DNA of 64,000 nucleotides from Pollenia angustigena (Eukaryota > Arthropoda > Insecta > Diptera > Polleniidae). The notes beneath the pieces are model-generated. The model was not told the origin of the DNA and did not search any database. It was given only the letters and a program-made list of their open reading frames with translations. The position numbers were made by a program, and so were the translations under genes. Of the stretch, positions 59,701 to 64,000 are shown one piece after another. The stretch's first letter is position 1. Every line of letters starts with the position of its first letter. Location: NCBI GenBank assembly GCA_930367215.1, contig OV884058.1, positions 170,172,478 to 170,236,477 of the forward strand, written 5' to 3'.

Positions 59701-62533
59701 GCTTAATTCTGGCCGATGACAGCGCTGAACAATCATGCAGCAAATGCTTGTGGACTTGTCTTCATCCAGACATAGTCCGCATTCCCGGTCTTCTGTCAGG
59801 CCTATCCGTCCCTACATGTTTAAATATGGTCACCTCTAACAAGACTATTTTTAAAGAAAATTTTAAGCCTACTGTGTTTAATTTAACTAAGTTATTGCTA
59901 CCAACAACCATATTGTAGTTAAATTAGTCCTCCATCAAGAAGCCACAACCATATTATGGTTGGCAAAAATATGGTTAAATTAAACACAGTATGATTAAAA
60001 TGTTCTTCAAAATATTTTGTTGGAGGTGACCATATTTAAACATGTCTTTTGTCTACGTGTATTGCGGTTCGGGAAAGATCAGTTCTCTTGTCTGACGTAT
60101 TCCTGAAAGCGATGACAAGTATATTTTATGTTCTCTGAGAGCCCAGTCCTCGAAAAGGGGTGGGGTAGTGGCCCAACTTAGCCCAAAAATGGTTTCGGTC
60201 TAGTTAACATGTCAATTTAAAATAAAAATTTACAAGTAAAACTGCTTTATTCGGCTATGTTGGATCTTTTATACCCTTTACCATGGGTTGGAAAAGACCT
60301 GAAAGTTACATTTGAGCTCAATTTTAGCCACTTACCTACCCCCTTATGCAAAAAAAAGTTAAAGTTCACATTAGTTAACTAACACATTAAGCCTATCAAA
60401 ATTTAATGGTTCTTATGTGCTGGTTAACTAATGAGAACTTAAAATTTTTTTGCATAAAAGGGTTGGTAAGTCTTTATTATAAAGGCAGTTATACCCAATC
60501 ATACTCAAACTCAGGAAGACATCAGTATGGGGGCCAGGTGAAATAATCGAAAGACAAAACTAAAAACTCGTTATAATTAAGAGATACAGGAGCCAAATTT
60601 GGTCCATTTAGCTCATATGGTATAGCACTATCGTACCAAAATCATTCTTCCGGAAGCATATTTGTATAGGTGCTTCCTAGGTAAAACAATAGGTCGATTT
60701 TAAATCTTAACAAATTTCATGCACTGGGAATATTTGAGTTACATTTTATAAAGCTAGCTTGTTTTGTATGGACCATATCGTAATAAAGCTCTCGAAAGAG
60801 TACGTCACCATTTGAAAGATATTCTGCCTTATGCAAAAAAAAGTTAAAACACACTTTAGTTAACCCATACTCCAACCCTATTATTCAATTTACACAGGTT
60901 TAGTATAAAATTTGGTTAACTAACGTAAACTTTAACTTTTTTTGCATAAGACATATTATCTTTAAAACTTAAAATCTAAATTTTAATAATGCCAATGTTT
61001 AATAAAATCAGAAAGAAAAAAGTTACTTATGCGCCACCCTGTAGACTTAATCGTTATAAAAGTAATTTTCGAGAGTGGGACTAAATGGGAACCATGAAGA
61101 AAATACTTTAACTTGGCTTACAAAACTTTTAATAGATAGACATTTAGGTTATCATAAAAGTTTTTTTTTGCCAAATTTTATCTCGAAAATTACTAAATTA
61201 CTAATTTCTAAAATTCCTTCAAATAATCAATTTCACTATTTCAAACACATCATGAAGAAAAAAGCTCTATTTCCATCTTTCAAGACTAAAACCAAATCGA
61301 GCCATTTAACAATTCAATTAATTAATCATTTATGAGCCCTCAAGCATATAAAACCAAAGAAGATAAATAAATATAAACCCTCAATCACATACATATTTAT
61401 AAATATATAATTTGAATTGGCGCCAAGGTTCGTGGCCACCTGCTGTGTAACAAAGAATCCTTGTTAGCACTGCAAACCTCAAAATTCCACAACAACAACA
61501 AAAATAAAACGACAAAATAACTAAAACTAAATAAAAATTCGAAAACAAAAACACACAAAACTCGAAACATTTTCAAACATAAATTGAAAACCGAAACTAA
61601 AACATTTGTTTGTTTTCTTAAATATTTTGTGTTCATTTCGTTTTGTTTCAGTTCATTCTTTATTTAAGACTATTTATTTATTTATTTAGGTCCTTTCCTC
61701 AAGACGAGGCTGGCTCTAAAGGAATGTTACAATTAATTTTTTTTTTCTTAAATTTGGGTTTTTTTAGTATTTTCTTGTTAGATTTTACACAGTGCGCCTA
61801 AATGCTTAAAAGTAAACTAAAATAAAAAAAAAACTTTTAATTACACTTTACTTAGTAAATCGCCTACACAAAAATATTTCAGGCTGACTTTCAAGCAAAC
61901 AAAAAAATACTTTAAACGCACAATTAAATATTTGAAACGCCCTCTCTCTGCCTTTTTCTTTTCCGCTGTCAGTATCTAAACCATTGAATAAACATCAATA
62001 CCAAGTCGTATTTAATATCTTGATAATAGAATTTGATCATGTTGAAATTGCTCTTTAACAAGATCGTTGTTATTCAAGGGATTTTTTCTTTTTTTTTTTG
62101 CCTTTAAATATTTGTCTAGTTAATTGTGTATTAAACAAATATCATGGTTATCATTTTGTTTTTTGTTATATCAACAAAAACAACAAATGTTCTTTATTTA
62201 ATTGTTATTATTGCTATTAAATTGTTACATTGTATTTTATTATTTTTTTCAATTTTTTTTTTTAGACGCATGTTCCCATCCATGAGACTGTCTTTGTCTG
62301 GCCTTGACGAGGAAAGTAATTATTGCATATTATTAGAAATGGTACCAATTGGTGATTGTCGTTATAAATTTTCGGGCTCACAATGGGTACCAGCTGGTGG
62401 CGCTGAACCTCAATCACCGCAACGCATGTGTTTACATCCTGACAGCCCGGCAACGGGTGCTCATTGGCAGGCTCAGCCGATATTGTTTAATAAAGTTAAA
62501 CTGACCAATAATACACTGGATAATAATGGTCAT
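35690..62533 (+). CDS. Doc: Dorsocross-like T-box transcription factor (5' part, three exons)
   Basis: Joined exons 35690-35780, 46691-46847 and 62266-62533 give 172 codons; the gene continues beyond the window. Residues 1-54 are a short N-terminal region with a glutamine-rich helix-like start. The T-box DNA-binding domain begins near residue 55 ([15 protein letters not shown]) and runs to the end of exon 3, roughly two-thirds of the domain. Clear T-box motifs are GTEMIITK then GRRMFP (73-87), [13 protein letters not shown] (116-128), [11 protein letters not shown] (140-150) and FNKVKLTNN (157-165). The combination [20 protein letters not shown] fits Dorsocross rather than bifid/Tbx2, org-1, midline or brachyenteron. 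In Drosophila, Doc1-3 are nuclear regulators in amnioserosa and dorsal mesoderm development; which paralogue this is cannot be told. Splice phases (1, 2, 0) agree. Cys81 and Cys138 occupy positions that are normally not cysteine. Confidence 0.93.
35985..36200 (-). pseudogene. I/R1-like LINE fragment, C-terminal finger region
   Basis: On the minus strand, around 36040-36115, a frame reads [20 protein letters not shown], the cysteine/histidine motif after RNase H in I/R1-type LINEs. The fragment is short and has stops and indels. It resembles the better copy at 36745-38700. Confidence 0.6.
36745..38700 (-). pseudogene. I/R1-like LINE, 5'-truncated, with RT end, RNase H and finger
   Basis: Reading from 38698 down: the end of a reverse transcriptase with [10 protein letters not shown] and the catalytic YADD motif (38698-38474); a MITE insertion; an RT thumb/connection part (37894-37556, [17 protein letters not shown]); an RNase H domain (37550-37272) with [13 protein letters not shown] and [16 protein letters not shown]; and a final CRRC with HYLCQCP finger (37078-36845). 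This order identifies an RNase H-bearing non-LTR element of the I/R1 group. The 5' part is missing and several frame breaks make it inactive. Direct repeats of GAAAACTAAAAAAGGAAAAA type lie on both sides (about 36720 and 38745). Confidence 0.85.
38060..38443. mobile_element. TA-flanked MITE (CCCAGCGGGAA) inserted in the LINE
   Basis: The inverted ends begin CCCAGCGGGAA and share a TTGATTACAT-like block. TA flanks both sides. It splits the LINE RT region between 38474 and 37894, so it is younger than the LINE. The interior is A+T-rich and non-coding. Confidence 0.8.
38790..39580. other. A+T-rich intronic stretch
   Basis: No gene or bounded element is supported. Confidence 0.4.
39585..39745. 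repeat. GGTACTTTTT dispersed repeat, copy 1
   Basis: It shares GACAGCATATG, CAGGGTACTTTTT-like, AATTTGGTACTTT and TTTTTGAT-AATTTGGT blocks in the same order with 43405-43560. Class unknown. Confidence 0.6.
40675..40860. repeat. Direct repeat copy 1 (CATTTATGGGACTTTTTCTT)
   Basis: It matches 41571-41720 through GGGCATTTATGGGACTTTTT, GTCTGCATTGAA, TTTGTATGGGAGCCCCCTTA and AATAAAGTGGGGT. Sequences outside the pair (40590-40650 and 41950-42015) are inverted copies of each other around AATTCCGCAATAAAATT, so the whole 40.5-42.1 kb block may be a rearranged foldback element. Confidence 0.7.
41265..41333. mobile_element. Detached hAT terminus, relative of the 18.6-kb hAT
   Basis: AATCCCGGGATT, ATTCGGGATCGG and a final CATTCCTA repeat the subterminal pattern and order of the right end at 22706-22756. 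No left end is nearby, so it is a fragment. Confidence 0.65.
41400..41577. mobile_element. Possible hAT-like end (GTATCGTTTCATCCCTAC)
   Basis: The tract is rich in TACTTGGTAC/GTACCGAGTA-like motifs and ends CGTATCGTTTCATCCCTA, which inverted (TAGGGATGAAACGATACG) looks like a hAT terminus. The other end was not found. Confidence 0.4.
41571..41720. repeat. Direct repeat copy 2 (CATTTATGGGACTTTTTCTT)
   Basis: Second copy of 40675-40860, about 90 percent similar by eye. Confidence 0.7.
42362..43071. mobile_element. CCCAGTT-ended element with GACGAC repeats
   Basis: The inverted ends are CCCAGTTAGCCATGTCTTCA and its partner ending GCCAACTGGG; ATGTCTTCAA also pairs. CA flanks both sides (42360-42361 and 43072-43073). 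The interior repeats TTGTCGTTAAT-, GACGACATGTTGGCGAC- and CTCGACAATGTG-like motifs. It sits inside sequence rich in GTATTTAAAATACAAAATAC, which continues on both sides. Confidence 0.6.
43405..43560. repeat. GGTACTTTTT dispersed repeat, copy 2
   Basis: Partner of 39585-39745, with the same order of blocks. Class unknown. Confidence 0.6.
43667..44016. mobile_element. TTAA-flanked MITE (GGCTAGAT)
   Basis: The inverted ends begin GGCTAGATTACACTAT (right end GCCTAGATAACACTAT). TTAA flanks both sides (43663-43666 and 44017-44020). A TTAA duplication suggests piggyBac mobilisation. Non-coding. Confidence 0.7.
44211..44470. repeat. 260-bp repeat, copy 1 (intron 1)
   Basis: Near-identical to 50682-50940 in intron 2. 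Both run from TAGATCTTTCTGGACAACAC to GATTGTGCACCG and CCTGGT. No terminal inverted repeats and no open frame. The high identity indicates recent spread or gene conversion. A T-box exon lies between the two, so they are not LTRs of one element. Confidence 0.85.
44471..45250. other. G+C-richer unclassified tract in intron 1
   Basis: This tract follows the 260-bp repeat and is visibly less A+T-rich than its surroundings. Stops occur in all frames that I read. It may be the body of an old retroelement or of the element that carries the 260-bp repeat; I see no identifying motif. Confidence 0.35.
45473..46432. mobile_element. PIF/Harbinger-like MITE with TTA duplication
   Basis: The inverted ends begin AGCTGGGATCACACGATTGC and continue into CACCAAT. 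TTA flanks both sides (45470-45472 and 46433-46435). The motif CAATCGTGTGACTG or its variants recurs inside at least five times near both ends, in both orientations, and may be a transposase-binding array. The 126-codon open frame at 45489-45869 reads through these repeats and is not a credible protein. Confidence 0.85.
46691..46847 (+). CDS. Doc: T-box gene, coding exon 2
   Basis: It completes codon 31 and encodes residues 32-82, ending with two bases of the Arg83 codon. It contains the T-box start ([20 protein letters not shown]). Acceptor TTTCTAG at its left, donor GGAAG/GTTAGT at its right. The residue after ITK is cysteine (TGT), where T-box proteins I know have serine, alanine or asparagine. 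Confidence 0.93.
46848..48636. other. Intronic stretch without recognised elements
   Basis: It holds a long poly(T) at 48149-48172 and a pair of short inverted GAGGCGC/GCGCCTC motifs near 47005-47085. No gene or bounded element is supported. Confidence 0.4.
48751..48975. repeat. Hairpin with about 95-bp arms
   Basis: The left arm runs from GCCTAAAAATAAGTTTGGAC through GGTCCCTAATTTAGC and TAACGGTTTTTTTGTGTCGC to ATGGCC. The right arm repeats this inverted, from GGCCACGTCGCACGAAAATG to ATTTTTAGGC. The loop is about 30 bp around ACATAAAACATGTTGT. Few mismatches are seen. Confidence 0.88.
49355..49505. repeat. Tandem array, about 47-bp palindromic units
   Basis: Three to four units carry GTCGCACGAAAATGTGCGAC followed by GTGGC and GGGTAACAT. 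The 70-codon minus-strand frame is a translation of the array, not a gene. Confidence 0.85.
49522..50499. other. A+T-rich intronic stretch
   Basis: No gene or bounded element is supported. The 111-codon minus-strand open frame at 49546-49881 is not recognisable. Confidence 0.4.
50500..50680. repeat. AACCATAATATGGTT-family copy 1
   Basis: It shares GGTCACCTCCAACCAAA, ACCATATTATTGTTACC-like, ATTATGGTTAAATTAG and CATCAAGAAGCC blocks with 59822-60044. Probably a diverged MITE of that family. Confidence 0.55.
50682..50940. repeat. 260-bp repeat, copy 2 (intron 2)
   Basis: Near-identical partner of 44211-44470. It directly follows the AACCATAATATGGTT-family copy. Confidence 0.85.
50941..51689. 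other. A+T-rich intronic stretch
   Basis: Nothing identifiable was seen. Confidence 0.4.
51690..51935. repeat. AACCATAATATGGTT-family copy 2
   Basis: Multiple ATATGGTT and AACCATAATAT units in both orientations, plus a GGAGGACTAATTTAACCATT block shared in inverse with 59920-59950. Confidence 0.5.
52104..52813. mobile_element. Long-terminal-inverted-repeat element
   Basis: The arms are about 150 bp with few mismatches. The left starts AACCTCAGCAAATTTAATCT and passes CGACTTGGATTCGCT and CAAGAATGATCTGGGCCC. The right arm is the inverse, ending near 52813. The centre (52330-52620) is shared with the 7141-7400 fragment. No open frame. Confidence 0.8.
52814..54655. other. A+T-rich intronic stretch
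   Basis: Near 52861-52965 a partial inverted pair (AGAAATCAATTCC and GGAATTGATTT) hints at another small MITE. Otherwise no gene, RNA gene or bounded element is supported. Confidence 0.4.
54664..56793. mobile_element. Long inverted-repeat (foldback) element, hAT-type duplication
   Basis: The outer ends are TAGGGGGCCGTTA and, inverted, TAGCGTGGCCGTTA, flanked by a perfect 8-bp duplication ATATACAT (54656-54663 and 56794-56801). The arms pair through almost the whole element: GGGGCGTCCGCCCC..., TTTGCATATG, ACTATCTCTTAAAAACAACA, GTCAAGTGA, GACCGATCTTGTTGAAA and CAATTGGT blocks recur inverted, meeting at an A/T-only loop near 56045-56190. The left arm is longer only because a MITE (54850-55662) landed in it. 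No transposase is visible, although short parallel open frames appear in both arms (55658-55852 and 56642-56403). Confidence 0.88.
54850..55662. mobile_element. CACACAGAAAAAA-type MITE inside the foldback left arm
   Basis: Ends CACACCGAAAAAAAT and ATTTTTTTCTGTGTG. The right arm of the host foldback preserves the empty site (GCATATGACTATC), showing a 2-bp TG duplication on insertion. The same terminal type occurs at 22768 and probably 15613. The interior contains many TTAACATGA/TCATGTTAA motifs. Confidence 0.8.
57415..57485 (-). other. tRNA-like segment inside the dispersed repeat
   Basis: On the minus strand it carries GGTTCGAATCTTGG (B-box-like) and TGGTTCAGTTGTCTAGAG (A-box-like) about 30 bases upstream. 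It might be a decayed tRNA gene or SINE head. A cloverleaf was not confirmed. Confidence 0.4.
57628..57672. repeat. (GTTT)n microsatellite
   Basis: About ten GTTT units in a row. Confidence 0.95.
58533..58575. repeat. GACG/GACA simple repeat
   Basis: Run of ACGGACGG-type units, a standard internal part of this dispersed repeat type; similar runs are at 27500 and 27838. Confidence 0.85.
58701..59505. other. A+T-rich intronic stretch with one repeat fragment
   Basis: 59195-59295 is a fragment of the AACCATAATATGGTT family (GAAGGTGACC, TTAACCATTATA). Otherwise nothing is supported. Confidence 0.45.
59507..59815 (-). pseudogene. I-like LINE 3' end with poly(A) tail
   Basis: A poly(T) at 59505-59524 on the + strand is the tail. 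Reading the minus strand from 59815, a broken frame gives [18 protein letters not shown] and a following [12 protein letters not shown], the cysteine/histidine C-terminus after RNase H in I/R1-type LINEs. A 3' UTR ending GAGGAGAAAAAATTTCCC precedes the tail. It is heavily 5'-truncated. The + strand open frame 59604-59918 is the antisense shadow of this LINE. Confidence 0.7.
59817..60050. mobile_element. AACCATAATATGGTT-family MITE
   Basis: The inverted ends share ATGTTTAAATATGGTCACCT and continue into CTAACAAGAC / CCAACAAAAT. The centre contains AACCATATTATGGTT, a near palindrome. Copies or fragments lie at 50500-50680, 51690-51935 and 59195-59295. Confidence 0.7.
60235..60300. repeat. Head fragment of the dispersed ATACCC repeat
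   Basis: ACAAGTAAAACTGCTTTATTCGG and TTTTATACCCTTTACC match the start of the 57173-58700 repeat. Confidence 0.6.
60331..60470. mobile_element. TTATGCAAAAAAA foldback MITE, copy 1
   Basis: The arms share TTATGCAAAAAAA then GTTAAAGTTC / TTTAAGTTCT and TTAGTTAAC. The outer CTTACCTACCC / CTTACCAACCC also pairs. About 140 bp. Confidence 0.65.
60811..60967. mobile_element. TTATGCAAAAAAA foldback MITE, copy 2
   Basis: Same core arms as copy 1 (CTTATGCAAAAAAAGTTAAA and TTAGTTAAC), but a different outer inverted pair (TTTGAAAGATATTCTG / TTTTAAAGATAATATG). Confidence 0.65.
60968..62265. other. Intron 2, 3' part
   Basis: A+T-rich with a TATT run near 61666-61688 and an imperfect ACAACAAC tract at 61490. 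It ends in the T-rich acceptor of exon 3. No element boundaries were found. Confidence 0.45.
62266..62533 (+). CDS. Doc: T-box gene, coding exon 3
   Basis: Its first base completes Arg83; residues 84-172 follow. It contains [55 protein letters not shown] and [14 protein letters not shown], the core of the T-box. It ends in phase 0 at a strong donor (CAT/GTAAGT); the next exon lies outside the window. RMCLHPDSP has cysteine where related T-box proteins have tyrosine. Confidence 0.95.
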
Positions 62534-62931
62534 GTAAGTTAAATTTAGGAAAATAAGCGAATAAAATTAGGTTAATATTGAAGACTTTAGGTTTAATAAC
62601 GGATGCTGTGGTAAAATCCCAGAAACATACCAACAATATTTAAACCCACCTCAGCAAGCACTTTAAATCGTGAAAGAGTCTGCTGGGCATCTCATGAAGA
62701 GCATTTTTGATCGTAGACGAGCGTATTTTTTAATCATAGAAGATTCATCGCACGGGAGAAACTTTTACACAAGCTGATTCCTCTATGAGATACGTCTACA
62801 ACACAGCGTGGAGGGAATCGTTTGAGATGTGTGCAAGGATTATCTAATGATTCGTTCAGAAAGCATGTAAATAATCGTTTGAGACTCTTGTAGGAATTAT
62901 CTTACAACTTGTGAAATGCTCAGCCGTATAA
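62534..62931 (+). other. Doc: Start of T-box intron 3
   Basis: Donor GTAAGT at 62534. No coding sequence follows within the window. The intron continues past the window end and holds the elements listed below. Confidence 0.7.
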
Positions 62932-63089
62932 CCGAGCCACCTAAATAAGAGCATCAAGAAAGAAACCTTAAGATCGCGAAATCAACACCATGCTGTTGGA
63001 AAATCTTATTTGGCAGATACTTAGGTCGGTTTGTTTTATTGAAAATATAATTTTCCTGTTTCGAAAAAGCTCTTGTTTAGGTATCTCAG
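62932..63089. mobile_element. PIF/Harbinger-like MITE, TAA duplication (GAGCTACC family)
   Basis: Ends CCGAGCCACCTAAATAAGAG and, inverted, CTGAGATACCTAAACAAGAG; TAA on both sides (62929-62931 and 63090-63092). Diverged relative of 14414-14635. Confidence 0.75.
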
Positions 63090-63103
63090 TAATTGTTGTA
63101 TGA

Positions 63104-63420
63104 CTTATACCGAGAGTCGCAAAAGCTTCATTCCAAGGTTAAAGGACAAGCGTGTCAGAAAATATGAAAAAATTTATAATATTTGTCTTAGATCCACCTT
63201 TAAGTATACCGATCGACTTTCTGAATCGATCTAACTATGTCCGTCCATCCGTTGGGCTGGCTGGCTGTCCTTGTGCGCAAAGTACAGATAGTAATTTTGG
63301 AGCTAATTTGATGAAACTTGGTACATACGTTCTAATTTAAGCAACGACCGGTGGAAATTGTGGATTTGATCAGCTCTCATACACTACTTTCGAACTCATA
63401 ACTTTCTTATAAATGTTAGT
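63104..63420. repeat. Probable dispersed repeat with GTCCGTCC and ATTTGATGAAACTTGG
   Basis: A TCCGTCCATCCGTT tract, GGCTGGCTGTCCTTGTGCGC and TTTGATGAAACTTGGTACAT occur in the order common to dispersed fly repeats. No boundaries are evident. Confidence 0.45.
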
Positions 63421-63831
63421 ATTGACATAACTTTTATGTCATGACAAATAGTTGTACTGGAAGGTCCAAAATTAACCATAGGTACAATATAATCTCCCAT
63501 CCCAAAATCACTTTAAGGCAAACAAATCTCTTATGAAGATATCTAAATAATATTCTGCACAAAGAAATTTTTCATGAATCTGAATCTCATAAGATAATTT
63601 TGTATTGGCGGATACATGATGTGGTGTATTGTATGATATGGTCGGACTTGATCGACTTAATTTTCTTACTTATTTTAAATTTTCTTTATTCTTAAATTAA
63701 TCATGAAGATATTGTTTTCTATCTGATAAAACTTAAGTTAAATAGACTTATTTTAAAAGCACTTAGACAATTTTAGAAAATTTAAGTGCTTTAAAGAAAA
63801 CGATTTTTTTAAAATATTAAGTCCTTTTTTG

Positions 63832-63955
63832 ATCCATTAAGGATCGTATTGCAACAATAAATTCTTTCCATTGTCTTCTATCAATTGCTATTGACTTCAG
63901 TTGACTCCAACTCATCCTGTGCGCTTCAGCTTCCTTCTCTATTTGTCTTCTTCAG
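63832..63955 (-). pseudogene. RTE-like LINE, C-terminal fragment
   Basis: On the minus strand one frame reads EAEAHRMSWSQLKSIAIDRR followed by QWKEFIVAIRSLMD. A W-x-x-x-K-x-x-A-x-x-R-x-x-W pattern ending the polyprotein is typical of RTE-like non-LTR elements. Only about 40 residues remain; the upstream part ends at a stop near 63955. Confidence 0.6.
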
Positions 63956-64000
63956 GTAAGAGCTGGTTTTGTGAAAAAAAACTAAATGTGATTGAAGAAT

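Larger units (their letters stand above)
46848..62265 (+). other. Doc: T-box gene intron 2 (15.4 kb)
   Basis: Donor GTTAGT; acceptor is a long T tract ending TTTAG. It contains several large inverted-repeat elements, a LINE end and dispersed repeats. No other gene was identified in it. Confidence 0.85.

Noticed and set aside
59604..59918. 104-codon cysteine-containing open frame as a small zinc protein
   Set aside because: It is the antisense of a LINE 3' end and extends into a MITE.

Overview
The window looks like A+T-rich nuclear DNA from a higher (brachyceran, probably cyclorrhaphan) fly. The evidence is dipteran-style splice sites, one T-box gene that reads as a Dorsocross (Doc) gene, and dense insect-type transposons (hAT, piggyBac, 3-bp TWA-duplicating elements, I/R1-like, RTE-like and CR1/L2-like LINEs). 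I cannot name the species. No bacterial, viral, rRNA or CRISPR content was seen.

Host gene: a T-box transcription factor starts at 35690 on the + strand and runs off the right end. Three coding exons are visible: 35690-35780, 46691-46847 and 62266-62533. Their phases agree and together give 172 codons, up to the middle of the T-box. The two introns are about 10.9 and 15.4 kb and are full of transposon copies. No other host gene could be supported. About 35 kb upstream contains mobile elements and plain A+T-rich DNA that may include Doc regulatory sequence.

Mobile-element layout. 0.7-1.8 kb: nested pair of inverted-repeat elements. 3.0-3.7 kb: TAA-duplicating MITE. 6.3 kb: 8-bp-duplicating MITE. 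10.4-15.1 kb: stack of nested elements, including a hAT-type element that holds a LINE relic. 17-23 kb: a 4.1-kb hAT element with an almost intact BED-finger transposase, sitting in a duplicated repeat. 26.4-29.3 kb: piggyBac-type element with a decayed transposase and internal dispersed repeats. 32.7-33.9 kb: hAT-type MITE full of a GAAATAACCCCCAA repeat. 36-38.7 kb: I/R1-like LINE on the minus strand, split by a MITE. 42-46.4 kb: four MITE or repeat copies. 48.6-49.5 kb: TTAA-flanked element with a large hairpin and palindromic tandem repeats. 52.1-52.8 kb: long-inverted-repeat element. 54.7-56.8 kb: palindrome-like long-inverted-repeat element with an 8-bp target duplication and a MITE in one arm. 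57-61 kb: dispersed dipteran repeats, a LINE 3' end and foldback MITEs. 62.9 kb: another TAA-duplicating MITE. 63.8 kb: an RTE-like LINE C-terminus.

I found no convincing new gene system. The most interesting material is a set of well-delimited, possibly undescribed transposon families and their nesting order around and inside a developmental T-box gene.
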